Assembly (NCBI GenBank): GCA_024642065.1
Contig: JAHEBW010000044.1
Location: 1-64,000, forward strand
Length of the DNA: 64,000 nt
Source: Polynucleobacter sp.
Lineage (GTDB): Bacteria > Pseudomonadota > Gammaproteobacteria > Burkholderiales > Burkholderiaceae
Reading direction: 5' to 3'
The notes beneath the pieces were generated by a model. It had not been told where the DNA came from, did no database searches, and worked only from the letters and a program-made list of their open reading frames with translations. Below, in pieces: positions 42,897 through 52,816 of this stretch; within the stretch, counting starts at the first letter, position 1; each line of letters begins with the position of its first letter. A program made the position numbers and the translations under genes.

Positions 42897-44650
42897 TAAA
42901 AGTGCTCACTAATATTAAAAAGATCTTTTAATGTAGCTTTATCGATATCTTTTGAAAGAATATGAACTTTATCAAGTTGGTTGACTGATATCGGTAAACC
43001 ATACTTTTTAATATCTTCATATGATAGTAATGCAAAAAGGCTTGAAGCCTCTTTTCTATCAAGTGCAGCTTTAGCTGCCACAAATGAATTAGAAAATTTA
43101 TTTGTGAGTTTGGTGCGCCCTTGGTATAGCCCCTCTTCGCAAGACAAAAATATAGAGTCTACATTCAGATGGTTAACTAATTTTATGGGGGAGATTTGGT
43201 TGTTGTTTATGTCAATAGAATTGTATATTCCAATATCAATTGGGATTCTGCCTTTGTTGGGTAATAAACTAGTGATAATTTTTTCATAAAGCCTATCATC
43301 TTCATTAGCAGCTAACTGAGGTTTTGCATTTATTTCACATACAGTTGCCCCAATTTCTAGCCATGATTTTTTAATGTCTTCAATAATCAGATCTATTCCT
43401 ACAATATCAAAATTGAATTGAACAGATATCGACTTGACGAGATTAATATTGTCAGGATGAACATTATTAATATCAATAATTACGTTGTTTCCACCAGCGT
43501 TGATGTTATCTCTTCTTCTTAGTCTGATGTATTGACCTTCCTTGGGGATGTGGCTGGGGTCAATTTGATATTGTTTCAATAGACTCAGTGCTTCTTTATC
43601 AAGCTCAAGCAAATGTCGTGCTTTTCTATCCATCCTTCTTTTGTAAATCGGGGACTGTTGTTGCAAAAAAATTAATTGTTCAATAGAGTTTTTACCATCG
43701 CCAGTGACGCCACCAGCAATTCTTTTAACAATCTTAATAACTTCATGGTTGATAACAGTTAAGCGGTGAGTAAAACCTTGTTGATGTTTTTCAACTAATA
43801 TGTTTTTGGAATATTTTTGTGCTTCACTAAAGGCAATTTCAACATCACTGGTAGTTCTTAGGTCGGCATTTACACCAATCCCTTGCTCTTGATCTGCTGG
43901 TTTGATAACAAGTGGAAAGCCAATCTCTTTTACAGCTGTATCAAGTTCTGATTTTTGGCGGACTAATCTATGATTTGCACCTGGAAATCCAAGTTTATTG
44001 AGTAGTTGAGCAGTTAGGTGTTTATCAGATGCAAGGCTTACAGCGAGGCTTGGGGTTTGATCTGTTAGCGTGCTATTGAACGTTCTGCAATTAATGCCGT
44101 TACCAATAATCCATGTCCTCATCAAAGACTGACGGGTACTAATGCCTAATCTATCAGATGCTGATAAGATGAAATAATTATTGACACTTTTATCTAAAGT
44201 TCTTCTGACTCCACCTATTTTTTTGTTGTACCAGTCTTGAAGTTTTCTTAAAAATACTTGGTCATCAGATTTATTGGTATTAATCATCAAAGTGTTGATG
44301 ACTGATGTGGTAATTTGTGCAATCCCAAGAGTTTCTATTGGGTAGAAATAGGGTATTGCGACTAAATATTTTAATGGGGAGATTTCTTTAATAAAGTTGT
44401 TAGAGCTTGATGGCACCCTTGTCTTGAAACATATTTTGCAGATCATGTCGACGAAATCTTCAATGCTCAAATAATTTTTTGATTTAATGTCGTCACTCAA
44501 TGATATTTCAGTGATAATTTCAAAATGAACCCAGAAATGGACGGGTAGCTTTAAGTGTTTTTGTATGGATATTTCAAGTTCTATACTTGGTCTTTTTAAA
44601 CCGAAAAAGTGACCGATATTTATTTGAGGCTTGCGAGTAATTTGAATCAT
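42890..44650 (-). CDS. ATP-grasp ligase related to cyanophycin synthetase, lacking a recognisable Mur-ligase domain
   Basis: LASDKHLTAQLLNKLGFPGANHRLV...GFPLVIKPADQEQGIGVNADLRT...RLTVINHEVIKIVKRIAGGVTGDGKNSI...DIVGIDLIIED...EINAKPQL. Confidence 0.8.
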   Translation of the reverse strand: MIQITRKPQINIGHFFGLKRPSIELEISIQKHLKLPVHFWVHFEIITEISLSDDIKSKNYLSIEDFVDMICKICFKTRVPSSSNNFIKEISPLKYLVAIPYFYPIETLGIAQITTSVINTLMINTNKSDDQVFLRKLQDWYNKKIGGVRRTLDKSVNNYFILSASDRLGISTRQSLMRTWIIGNGINCRTFNSTLTDQTPSLAVSLASDKHLTAQLLNKLGFPGANHRLVRQKSELDTAVKEIGFPLVIKPADQEQGIGVNADLRTTSDVEIAFSEAQKYSKNILVEKHQQGFTHRLTVINHEVIKIVKRIAGGVTGDGKNSIEQLIFLQQQSPIYKRRMDRKARHLLELDKEALSLLKQYQIDPSHIPKEGQYIRLRRRDNINAGGNNVIIDINNVHPDNINLVKSISVQFNFDIVGIDLIIEDIKKSWLEIGATVCEINAKPQLAANEDDRLYEKIITSLLPNKGRIPIDIGIYNSIDINNNQISPIKLVNHLNVDSIFLSCEEGLYQGRTKLTNKFSNSFVAAKAALDRKEASSLFALLSYEDIKKYGLPISVNQLDKVHILSKDIDKATLKDLFNISEHFYC

Positions 44651-44821
44651 GCCTTATTCTAATTGATTGCTGGGGTAGAGTGTTAAAAAGCCTTTACTGC
44701 ACGCAAAGCTTGTATCAACTGTCACTTTTAGTTTTAGACAAATTAATAATCATTTTTTATTCACAAATTGATCTGATGGGTTAAGTCAGATAAATTAGTT
44801 GGCCCTTTTAGATTTGTATTT

Positions 44822-45997
44822 TTGACAAATAATGTAGGCGAGAGAATTTTTATGGGTAGATATTCCTTTGATAAATGCATTATTCGGTCTAACACTCACT
44901 CAGTTAAATGGGGTCAATTTGCAAATCAAGATATTGTGCCGTTAACTATTGCTGATATGGATTTTCCGGTTGCTCCTTGCATACTAGAAAGCCTATTAAG
45001 TAGGGTGAAACATGGCATTTACGGCTATTCTCAACGGGAAGATTTGGTATTAAAAATTCAAAAATTTCTCATAAAAGAGTATGGTTGGGATGTAAATAGT
45101 AAAGATATTATTATTGTCCCTAGTATAGTAAATGCCCTATACATGATGCCTCAACTTTTAATGAGTCATAGTGGACATGCACTTATCCCAAGCTCTATCT
45201 ATTCAAAAATTTTTAACACATTTGAGCGATCAAATCATCAAATATCATTTTCAAAATTAAAACTTTCTAATTGTCGTTGGTCGATTGATTATTCTGATTT
45301 AGAAAAACAATTATGATCTACTACACAATTAATGATGTTATGTAATCCGCACAACCCCGTTGGAACTGTATATACTCGAACTGAGTTGGAGAAAATTGGC
45401 GATTTTTGTAGCCAAAATAATTTATTTATATGTAGTGATGAAATTCATGCTCAACTAGTTATAGATGGATGTGAAAAGCATATACCCATAGCAAGTATTA
45501 ACGCTGATTTGTCAAATCGAACCGTCACCCTAATGTCTCTAAATAAGGTATTCAATATTTCTGGTGTGGGTTTGGGTTGGTGTATTTGTTCGAATCCAGA
45601 TATACGGAAAAAAATTGTGCGTATGGTTGATCATCAGTCCATATACCCTAATATTATTGCCTATGAAGCAACTTGTGCGGCGCTTGATGATGGCGACGCC
45701 TGGAGAAGTGAGTTGTTGGAATATTTGTGGGGCAATCAACTTCTTATCAGGAATTGGTTGAGGAACCGATCTGACTTTTTTTGGGCACTCTCTCCAGCAA
45801 CTTATTTGGCTTGGTTGAGGTGTGATAAGGGCTATACTCAAAATCAATTCCTCAATAATGGTGTTGCTCTAATGTCGGGTAAAGACTTTGGTGGTGATGA
45901 GTACTCAAATTTTTTTCGATTGAATTATGCGTTACCTAAACAACAATTGATGAAAGCTCTTTCAAAAATTGAGTTAGCCTGTCAGGCTAAAAATTAA
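44822..45997 (+). pseudogene. MalY/PatB-type PLP-dependent C-S lyase/aminotransferase interrupted by an in-frame TGA
   Basis: ORFs 44822-45316 and 45332-45997 are in the same frame; DLEKQL*STTQLMMLCNPHNPVGTVYTRTELEKIGDFC is continuous MalY homology across TGA at 45314-45316. Confidence 0.85.
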
Positions 45998-46997
45998 TCA
46001 AATTTGAATCGGATTAAGTTATTGAGGCTTAAATCTTTGATCTAAAATTACCTACTAGGTGTCGGTCCATATTTTAGCCACTCGGTTAAGAGTGCCTGCT
46101 TTGTTCTCAGCCTAGCAAGTTAAGGATTTATTACTGCTATGATGGATTCATAAGTTATAATTGCCAGGGTGTATTTTCTAAAATACCTTTCTTCCGTTAG
46201 CTTTATTTTTTGGCAAACAAATGCCAACCTACACAGATAATAATTCTGACAATACAGCCTTGAAAAATAATCAATTTTTTGTTAGTAAATTTTTTGATGT
46301 TTATGTATTGTTTTTGATTTTTCTAAGTAAGGAAATTAATTCAGCGGAAGTAATTTGCTCCATTTTAGGCGAATCTTCGCCATTCCAGACAGTTAATCCA
46401 AATTACGAGGATGCCTTAGGTTGTCTGGGGTTAGATCGCAAAATTTATTGCCCCCAAAAAATTCATAAAAACACTTTTTGTGAGTCGAATGATCCTAATA
46501 ATGATGAAGATCTAGCTCTAAGCGATGACATTGATTTCCTTGAAGCGATCCTTGATAAGAATTCACTATGGTTTAATTATGTCGATATTGAATTAAATTC
46601 TGGCATTACATTAAATCTAGAAACATTGGTTTCTGAAGAGTTTTTTGGGGAAGTGCAAACTTTACCGTGGATAGAGACTTTGACGGTACTTGGTGCCATC
46701 ATGGTAAACCAAATAATATCAAACTCTAGGGACTCTGATACAAGTAAAAATCTACTAAATGAGCCAATGGTCAATGCGACTGACTTGATCGATTTAGATC
46801 TCGGTAAGTCAGATATAGTTGATGCATCAAGGATCTTGACAATTACCGGGAGTGCCTCTGACATTCTTTTTGTTGTTCAGTCATCTGGGATCACGACCTC
46901 TAGTACGTATAACGCGACAGTCTCTAATACAACGGTAGCTGCGGCTGATTTGAGTTTGATTGATGCAGACACGTCTGGCACGGTTGATGCTACAGCA

Positions 46998-47079
46998 GCG
47001 ACGACGATCACGGGTACGGCTGCGGAGCTGGTAACTGCTATCCAGTCATCTGGGATCACGACCTCTAGTACGTATAACG
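46998..47079 (+). repeat. 82-nt direct repeat, copy A
   Basis: GCGACGACGATCACGGGTACGGCTGCGGAGCTGGTAACTGCTATCCAGTCATCTGGGATCACGACCTCTAGTACGTATAACG, identical to 47303-47384. Confidence 0.9.
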
Positions 47080-47302
47080 CAACCACTTCTAGTGGTACTA
47101 CAACTGTAGCGCAGGCGAATACGATGGATGGTGACACAACAGGGATTGTGACGGCGACGATATCGGATGGTGATTTGAGTACCTTGGGTGGTTTAACGGG
47201 TACTGGTAATGCTTACACGATCACGGTGACGGATACGACGGTAGCTCAGCTGACTTGAACACTTTGGATGGTAAGACGACGGTGGCTGTAGGAGCGACAG
47301 CG

Positions 47303-47384
47303 GCGACGACGATCACGGGTACGGCTGCGGAGCTGGTAACTGCTATCCAGTCATCTGGGATCACGACCTCTAGTACGTATAACG
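47303..47384 (+). repeat. 82-nt direct repeat, copy B
   Basis: Identical to 46998-47079, offset 305 nt. Confidence 0.9.
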
Positions 47385-47930
47385 TGACGGTGAATGATGC
47401 TGTATCGGTGTCGGATGCAAACACGATAGATGCTGATACGACAGGGACTGTGACGGCGACGATATCGGATGGTGATTTGAGTACCTTGGGTGGTTTAACG
47501 GGTACTGGTAATGCTTACACGATCACGGTGACGGATACGACGGTAGCTGCAGCTGACTTGAACACTTTGGATGGTAAGGTGTTTGGTGTCTTGAACGTTG
47601 CGCTGGCCGTTAGTCTTAGCGGTAGTGATGATGATATTTATCAGTTAATAAACTCTATTGAGAGTTTAACTAGTTCTACATACGATGTATACATTGATGG
47701 TGAGGGAGTTGCCGTTTCTGCAGCATTTTTGCGAGCCATCGACGAAGATACAGCGGGATCAATTTTTGTATCAAATAATGATGGTTTAATTGGTTTGGCA
47801 GCAGACATTAATAGCGTAATGGCTTCAAATTTTATTTACTTTGTATAGTAAATAAGCACTCCAGCAATTTAAATTCTGCTTGTGGTTTTGAATTCATGGA
47901 TTTATATAGGCTAATTTTGTCTTCTCGTGG

Positions 47931-49259
47931 TTATACGAGGTTATTTTTACTTAGTGTAATTGCAACCTCAACCCCGGATGTTTTACCTTGAATAGGTGAA
48001 TTAATTTCCATCGTTGCATTGATCTGTTCTGCAAGCATTTGAGTTATGGATAATCCAATTCCTAATCCAAATTTTCTGCTACCCCTCTCGTAACGAGTCA
48101 GCATTTTTGCTATCTGTTCTGCAGTAAGGGTTGGGTGTTCGTTTTGTATTGTAATAGTTCTATTTGGTCCAATTACAACGTTGATTGGAGTTTCTTTGTC
48201 AGAGTGCTGATTGGCATTCTCAAGTAGGTTTAACAAAATAATTCCTAAAACTTCTTCATCACCTAAGCACTCTTCAATTGGAGATAGGATGCTGATGTTG
48301 TAGTACCTTTTATTTTTTATTTTTAATGTTTCAATGGTATGACGTGTAACTAACTCAATATTTATTGGATATAGATTCTGAATTTGATTGGTTTCAGCTC
48401 GAGTTAGTTGTAAAAACTTATTAACTAAATTTTCAAGCGCATCTAAACTTGAATTTAATTTAATTAATCTTACTAATACTTCATCATTTTTCAATCCTAT
48501 CCTTGCAACCTCTAATTGTGCTTTCGCAACAGATATAGGTGTTCTGAATTCGTGAGCAATGTTTTCTGAAAAATTTTTTTCCTTTTCAAGAATGCTTCTT
48601 AGTCTAGTAATTAAATAATTAACAGCGTTACCTACTTCAGCAATCTCTCTAGGCAGGTTTTTTATTGCAATAGGTTTTAGATCTTGAATAGATAGTTTTG
48701 AGATTTCTTGACTGTACTTTTGAATAGTTTCACTAAAATTGGAAAGCCCTTGGTAAACAGACCAATATATTAGAGGTATTAATAAAATTAATGGCCATAG
48801 TAGGACTAAATATATTTCATTAATAATTTCTTCACGGTGAGCTATTGGTTCAAATACATAAATCAGGTAGTCTCCATTTTCAGTGCTTGAGCCAAACACC
48901 CTCATGCCTTCCTTGTCGCTGAATCCTTCCTTTAACATTTTTTGATTATTCATGGGAGACCGATGTGATCTGACTAATATCTGGCCAAACTTATTTTGAA
49001 TTTGATAGCTTAGATTGTCATCAGTCAATGGGAGTGGCACGAGTTCAATATCAATGTTTTCTCTATTTCGATTTTCAATGTCAATGATGGCAAGTGGTAG
49101 GATGCGCTCTGCAGTTTCTTTCAAAGACTCATCCAAAAAGGCATACGTTTTTTTTTCAATTACTTTAAATGTGATGATCAAAACCACAAACCATAAAAGT
49201 ACTGATATCAGAATTATTCTTAATGCAATGTTGTGTTTTAGGTTAATTTTTACTCGCAT
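47931..49259 (-). CDS. Two-component sensor histidine kinase
   Basis: EKNFSENIAHEFRTPISVAKAQLEVAR H-box, LLNLLENANQHSD N-box, GLGIGLSITQMLAEQ. Confidence 0.95.
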   Translation of the reverse strand: MRVKINLKHNIALRIILISVLLWFVVLIITFKVIEKKTYAFLDESLKETAERILPLAIIDIENRNRENIDIELVPLPLTDDNLSYQIQNKFGQILVRSHRSPMNNQKMLKEGFSDKEGMRVFGSSTENGDYLIYVFEPIAHREEIINEIYLVLLWPLILLIPLIYWSVYQGLSNFSETIQKYSQEISKLSIQDLKPIAIKNLPREIAEVGNAVNYLITRLRSILEKEKNFSENIAHEFRTPISVAKAQLEVARIGLKNDEVLVRLIKLNSSLDALENLVNKFLQLTRAETNQIQNLYPINIELVTRHTIETLKIKNKRYYNISILSPIEECLGDEEVLGIILLNLLENANQHSDKETPINVVIGPNRTITIQNEHPTLTAEQIAKMLTRYERGSRKFGLGIGLSITQMLAEQINATMEINSPIQGKTSGVEVAITLSKNNLV

Positions 49260-49909
49260 AATGTTTTGATTCTATATCCAAGACCTCTAATTGTTTGAAT
49301 TAAGTCTGGACCCATTTTTTTTCTAAGAGAACTAATGTGAACTTCGAGTGTATTGCTGTCAATAAAATTTTCATTTGCATATACGGCATCTGTTAGTTGA
49401 TTTTTATTGACAATATGGTTTGGAGTTTGACAGAGTCTTTCAAGAATTAGCCATTCTTTATTAGTTAAATTAAGAGGCTCATTGTCAAGGGTCACTAGCT
49501 TAGCTATTAAATTAATTTCAATATCATTTATTTGTATTGATTTATTCCCACTCAATCTTCTTTGTATGGCGTTTATTCTCGCTAATAACTCCGAAAGTTC
49601 ATACGGCTTAGTAAGATAATCATCTGCACCCATATTTAATCCTTCAATACGGTCTTCAATTTGGTGTTTGGCTGTTGTGATGATGATTGCTGGCAAATAT
49701 TTTTTCCTTTTTGCATGCTGAATTAAATTCATACCATTACCATCTGGTAAGTTGATATCTAAAATAATTGCAGAATACTCCATTGCATCTAGATGTTTTT
49801 TTGCATCTTTTAGGTTGCTGGCAATTGAACCCTGGTGCTTGAATGCAATAAGATAACTCTGAATTGCATCTGCAAGATCTGCGCTGTCTTCAACAATAAG
49901 TACATTCAT
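49250..49909 (-). CDS. OmpR-family response regulator
   Basis: MNVLIVEDSADLADAIQSYL...ILDINLPDGNGMNLI...GADDYLTKPYELSELLARI; C-terminal winged helix HISSLRKKMGPDLIQTIRGLGYRI. Confidence 0.96.
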   Translation of the reverse strand: MNVLIVEDSADLADAIQSYLIAFKHQGSIASNLKDAKKHLDAMEYSAIILDINLPDGNGMNLIQHAKRKKYLPAIIITTAKHQIEDRIEGLNMGADDYLTKPYELSELLARINAIQRRLSGNKSIQINDIEINLIAKLVTLDNEPLNLTNKEWLILERLCQTPNHIVNKNQLTDAVYANENFIDSNTLEVHISSLRKKMGPDLIQTIRGLGYRIKTLCE

Positions 49910-49934
49910 ATTTATTTAAGCTTAAAGGAAATTT

Positions 49935-49951
49935 CTTAAGATTACCTTAAG
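49935..49951. promoter_or_regulatory. PmrA-box-like direct repeat CTTAAG-N5-CTTAAG between the response regulator and tlpA-like gene
   Basis: CTTAAG ATTAC CTTAAG. Confidence 0.7.
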
Positions 49952-49996
49952 GTTAAAAGTTTACAGTTATGATATTGATCTAATTAAAGTAAACAA

Positions 49997-50506
49997 ATGA
50001 AAAAATTATTGCAAGCACTACTTGTGTCATTTTCGATTATTACCTGTATCCAGTATTCTGGGAACGCGTTGGCAGTTAGTCCCGGTGAGATGGCTCCTGA
50101 CATCAATCTTACGGGAAGTGGTTCTGAATCAGTATCTTTAAATCAATACCGTGGGAAAGTAGTCTATTTGGATTTTTGGGCATCCTGGTGTGGCCCTTGT
50201 AGACAGTCATTTCCTTGGATGAATGCGATGCATGATAAATATGCAGGTAAAGGTTTGGTTGTTTTAGCGATCAATCTAGATGGAAATCAAACTGATGCCC
50301 AAAAGTTTTTGCAAGAGAATCCAGCTCGTTTTGCTTTAGGATTTGACCCAAAGGCTCGAACTCCTAGATTATTTGGTGTTAAGGGAATGCCTACAAGTTA
50401 CTTGGTGGACCGTCATGGTAGAGTGGTCGATGTTCATGTTGGTTTTAATGTTGATAAAAAAGATGAGTTAGAGTTAAAACTTATTAAGTTGCTCGAAGGA
50501 AGGTAA
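49997..50506 (+). CDS. TlpA-family thioredoxin-like periplasmic protein
   Basis: Signal peptide; YLDFWASWCGPCRQSFPWMNAMH CxxC motif. Confidence 0.95.
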   Translation: MKKLLQALLVSFSIITCIQYSGNALAVSPGEMAPDINLTGSGSESVSLNQYRGKVVYLDFWASWCGPCRQSFPWMNAMHDKYAGKGLVVLAINLDGNQTDAQKFLQENPARFALGFDPKARTPRLFGVKGMPTSYLVDRHGRVVDVHVGFNVDKKDELELKLIKLLEGR

Positions 50507-50745
50507 TGATGATCAAAAAATATCACTTTTACAAATGGATTATTTTGTTGTTTTTTGTGAATATGTATGGTTGTGCAACAACTATACAATCTGTTCAGCC
50601 ATGGGAAAAAGGATATCTTGCAAAACAAGAAATGCTGTTGGAGTCTGATTCGATGGATGCAGCATTTGTTGAGCACACATACAGCAGTAAGGAAGCATCA
50701 TCTGGCGGAGCTGGTGTTGGTGGTGGTGGTTGTGGTTGTAATTAA
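50506..50745 (+). CDS. DUF4266-like small lipoprotein with C-terminal GGGGCGCN tail
   Basis: MYGCATTIQSVQPWEKGYLAKQEML...ASSGGAGVGGGGCGCN. Confidence 0.85.
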   Translation: MMIKKYHFYKWIILLFFVNMYGCATTIQSVQPWEKGYLAKQEMLLESDSMDAAFVEHTYSSKEASSGGAGVGGGGCGCN

Positions 50746-50768
50746 TTTAAATGACAGAAGGTGCTTTT

Positions 50769-51908
50769 ATGAGTAAAGCTAATCAAACAACAAATACAAT
50801 AATTACAAAGTCTAAAACCTTAAAATTATTAGCTGTTGCAGCTGCCAGCTTACCAATTAGTCAGATTTTACATGCTGAAGCTGTTCCTGAAAGAGCTGAA
50901 ATTGGATTTAAGTATTTAGATTATCTTGATTACCAACCTGATCAAGATCGTATTCGAATCAAAGCCCCCTCCTTAATGATTATGACTCCCATAGCTGGAG
51001 AGTGGTCATTAACTGCAACAGCTGTCACTGATAGTGTCACGGGAGCCTCGCCAAGATATCAAGATCAGCAGTTAACTAAGCTCAAAGATCGTCGTAACGC
51101 ATACACAACATCTGTAACTAGATATTTACCTCATAGCACTTATACATTGGGTGTCTCTTATAGTGGAGAGACTGATTATGTTTCTCGCGGCCAGTCGTTC
51201 CAGGCGAACTTTTCTTCTGATGATAAAAATACTACTTTGACGCTTGGTGTGGGTAATTCTAATGATGTGATATTGCCTAATCATGCCTATTTAGAGCAGC
51301 GTGAGAAAAAAGATGTTGTTGACGGAATTCTTGGTATTACCCAAGTATTTACACCTTACGATATTGGTCAAGTAACATACAGACACTCTTCTGGAACGGG
51401 ATATTTCTCAGATCAATATAAGCAGTTTGATATCCGACCTACAAACAGAATAAGTGATTCTATTTTTTTACGATGGAACCATCATTTTCCTGGCGCCGAT
51501 GGAACCTTAAGAAGTTCCTATAGATTTTATAAGGATAATTGGCAGGTTAAGTCTCATACTCTAGGGTTTGAATACATACAAAATTTAGGCTCTGGTTGGA
51601 CGGTAACGCCATTGCTTCGCTATTATTCTCAAACAAAGGCTAGTTTTTATCAGGAAACCGCTGACTTCGCGATTTTAAATAACGTACTGGATTCTGGAAA
51701 TTATATGTCAGTGGATCAACGTTTGTCTGCTTTTGGTGCGGTGACTTACGGAGCTAAATTAAGCAAATGGATTGGTAAAGATTTTCTAGCCGATTTTAAG
51801 TTTGAACAATATGAGCAACGTGGCAGTTGGGCGTTGAGTAATGGTAATAACTTGCTTTCCCCTTTTAAGGCTCGTAGTTATCAAATTGGTGTCAAATATT
51901 TCTTCTAA
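50769..51908 (+). CDS. DUF3570-like outer membrane beta-barrel protein
   Basis: Signal peptide; FKYLDYLDYQPDQDRIRIKAPSLMIMTPIAGEWSLTATAVTDSVTGASPRY; C-terminal aromatic YQIGVKYFF. Confidence 0.85.
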   Translation: MSKANQTTNTIITKSKTLKLLAVAAASLPISQILHAEAVPERAEIGFKYLDYLDYQPDQDRIRIKAPSLMIMTPIAGEWSLTATAVTDSVTGASPRYQDQQLTKLKDRRNAYTTSVTRYLPHSTYTLGVSYSGETDYVSRGQSFQANFSSDDKNTTLTLGVGNSNDVILPNHAYLEQREKKDVVDGILGITQVFTPYDIGQVTYRHSSGTGYFSDQYKQFDIRPTNRISDSIFLRWNHHFPGADGTLRSSYRFYKDNWQVKSHTLGFEYIQNLGSGWTVTPLLRYYSQTKASFYQETADFAILNNVLDSGNYMSVDQRLSAFGAVTYGAKLSKWIGKDFLADFKFEQYEQRGSWALSNGNNLLSPFKARSYQIGVKYFF

Positions 51909-51916
51909 GGATTGCA

Positions 51917-52810
51917 GTGAATGCTGAATTTGCTAGCCATGTTTTTAGATCCATGGCTAGCCGTTGTGAGATTTGTATTGCTGGCTTAAATAGTAAAAAT
52001 ATTCAGGATATTTTTATTTCAGGTGAGTCAGAGGTTAGGCGTATTGAAAAAAAATACTCTCGTTACTTGAATGAAAGCGTTATTTCAAGGATCAACGCTT
52101 CAGCTGGGAAAAATTGGCTATTTTGTGATGAAGAAACTAATCAATTGCTAGACTATACGGAATCTATGTATCAAATTAGTGGAGGACTATTTGATATCAC
52201 ATCAGGTGTTTTACGTCGTGCTTGGGATTTTTTTGAGTCAAAATTGCCTGACCCAGTGATTTTGCAGGAGTGTTTGTCAATCGTTGGGTGGCGAGATGTG
52301 GTTCGAGCCAACAATGCAATTTTCCTAAAAAATCATGGTATGGAGATTGACTTTGGAGGGGTTGCAAAAGAATATGCAGCTGATCGTTGCGCTCAAGTTT
52401 TATTAGATCAGGGCGTTACCAGTGGTTACGTCAATTTGGCAGGTGATATACGCATATTAGGCCCCAAGCCTGATAACACAGCCTGGTATATAGGGATTCA
52501 ACATCCTCGGGCTCGTTCAGGTGAGATGGTTGCTTCTGTTCCAATTGAGAGTGGTGGATTGGCAACTAGTGGTGATTATGAGAGATATTTTGAGCTAGAT
52601 AATAAGCGCTACTCTCATTTATTAAACCCAAAGACTGGCTACCCAAATCACTCATGGCAATCAGTTAGTGTATTGGCACCATCAACCCTCATTGCTGGTA
52701 CATACAGCACCATTGCGATGTTGATGGATCACTCAGCCATTGATTTTTTGAGAGAATCGAATTTACCCTTTTTTGCAATTGATTCAAGTGGAAAACATTT
52801 CACTAAATAG
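51917..52810 (+). CDS. apbE: ApbE-family FAD:protein FMN transferase
   Basis: DFGGVAKEYAADRCAQVLLDQGVTSGYVNLAGDIRILG, GGLATSGDYERYFELDNKRYSHLLNPKTGYP; GTG-type start. Confidence 0.92.
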   Translation: MNAEFASHVFRSMASRCEICIAGLNSKNIQDIFISGESEVRRIEKKYSRYLNESVISRINASAGKNWLFCDEETNQLLDYTESMYQISGGLFDITSGVLRRAWDFFESKLPDPVILQECLSIVGWRDVVRANNAIFLKNHGMEIDFGGVAKEYAADRCAQVLLDQGVTSGYVNLAGDIRILGPKPDNTAWYIGIQHPRARSGEMVASVPIESGGLATSGDYERYFELDNKRYSHLLNPKTGYPNHSWQSVSVLAPSTLIAGTYSTIAMLMDHSAIDFLRESNLPFFAIDSSGKHFTK

Positions 52811-52816
52811 AGAATT

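Larger units (their letters stand above)
46221..47848 (+). pseudogene. Tandem-repeat surface/secreted protein, disrupted by an apparent -1 frameshift
   Basis: ORFs 46221-47258 and 47255-47848 join if one G is restored between 47246 and 47247, matching the second repeat copy exactly. Confidence 0.85.

Noticed and set aside
45314-45316. TGA as selenocysteine codon
   Set aside because: Position falls in the variable segment before the conserved NPHNP motif, MalY enzymes do not use Sec there, and no obvious SECIS hairpin was seen downstream.
46165-46195. Inverted repeat GTATTTTCTAAAATAC upstream of the frameshifted repeat gene
   Set aside because: Short AT-only stem, expected often in AT-rich intergenic DNA.
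47255-47258. TTGA overlap as genuine translational coupling between two genes
   Set aside because: The exact repeat copy ~300 nt downstream shows a missing G that fully explains the split.
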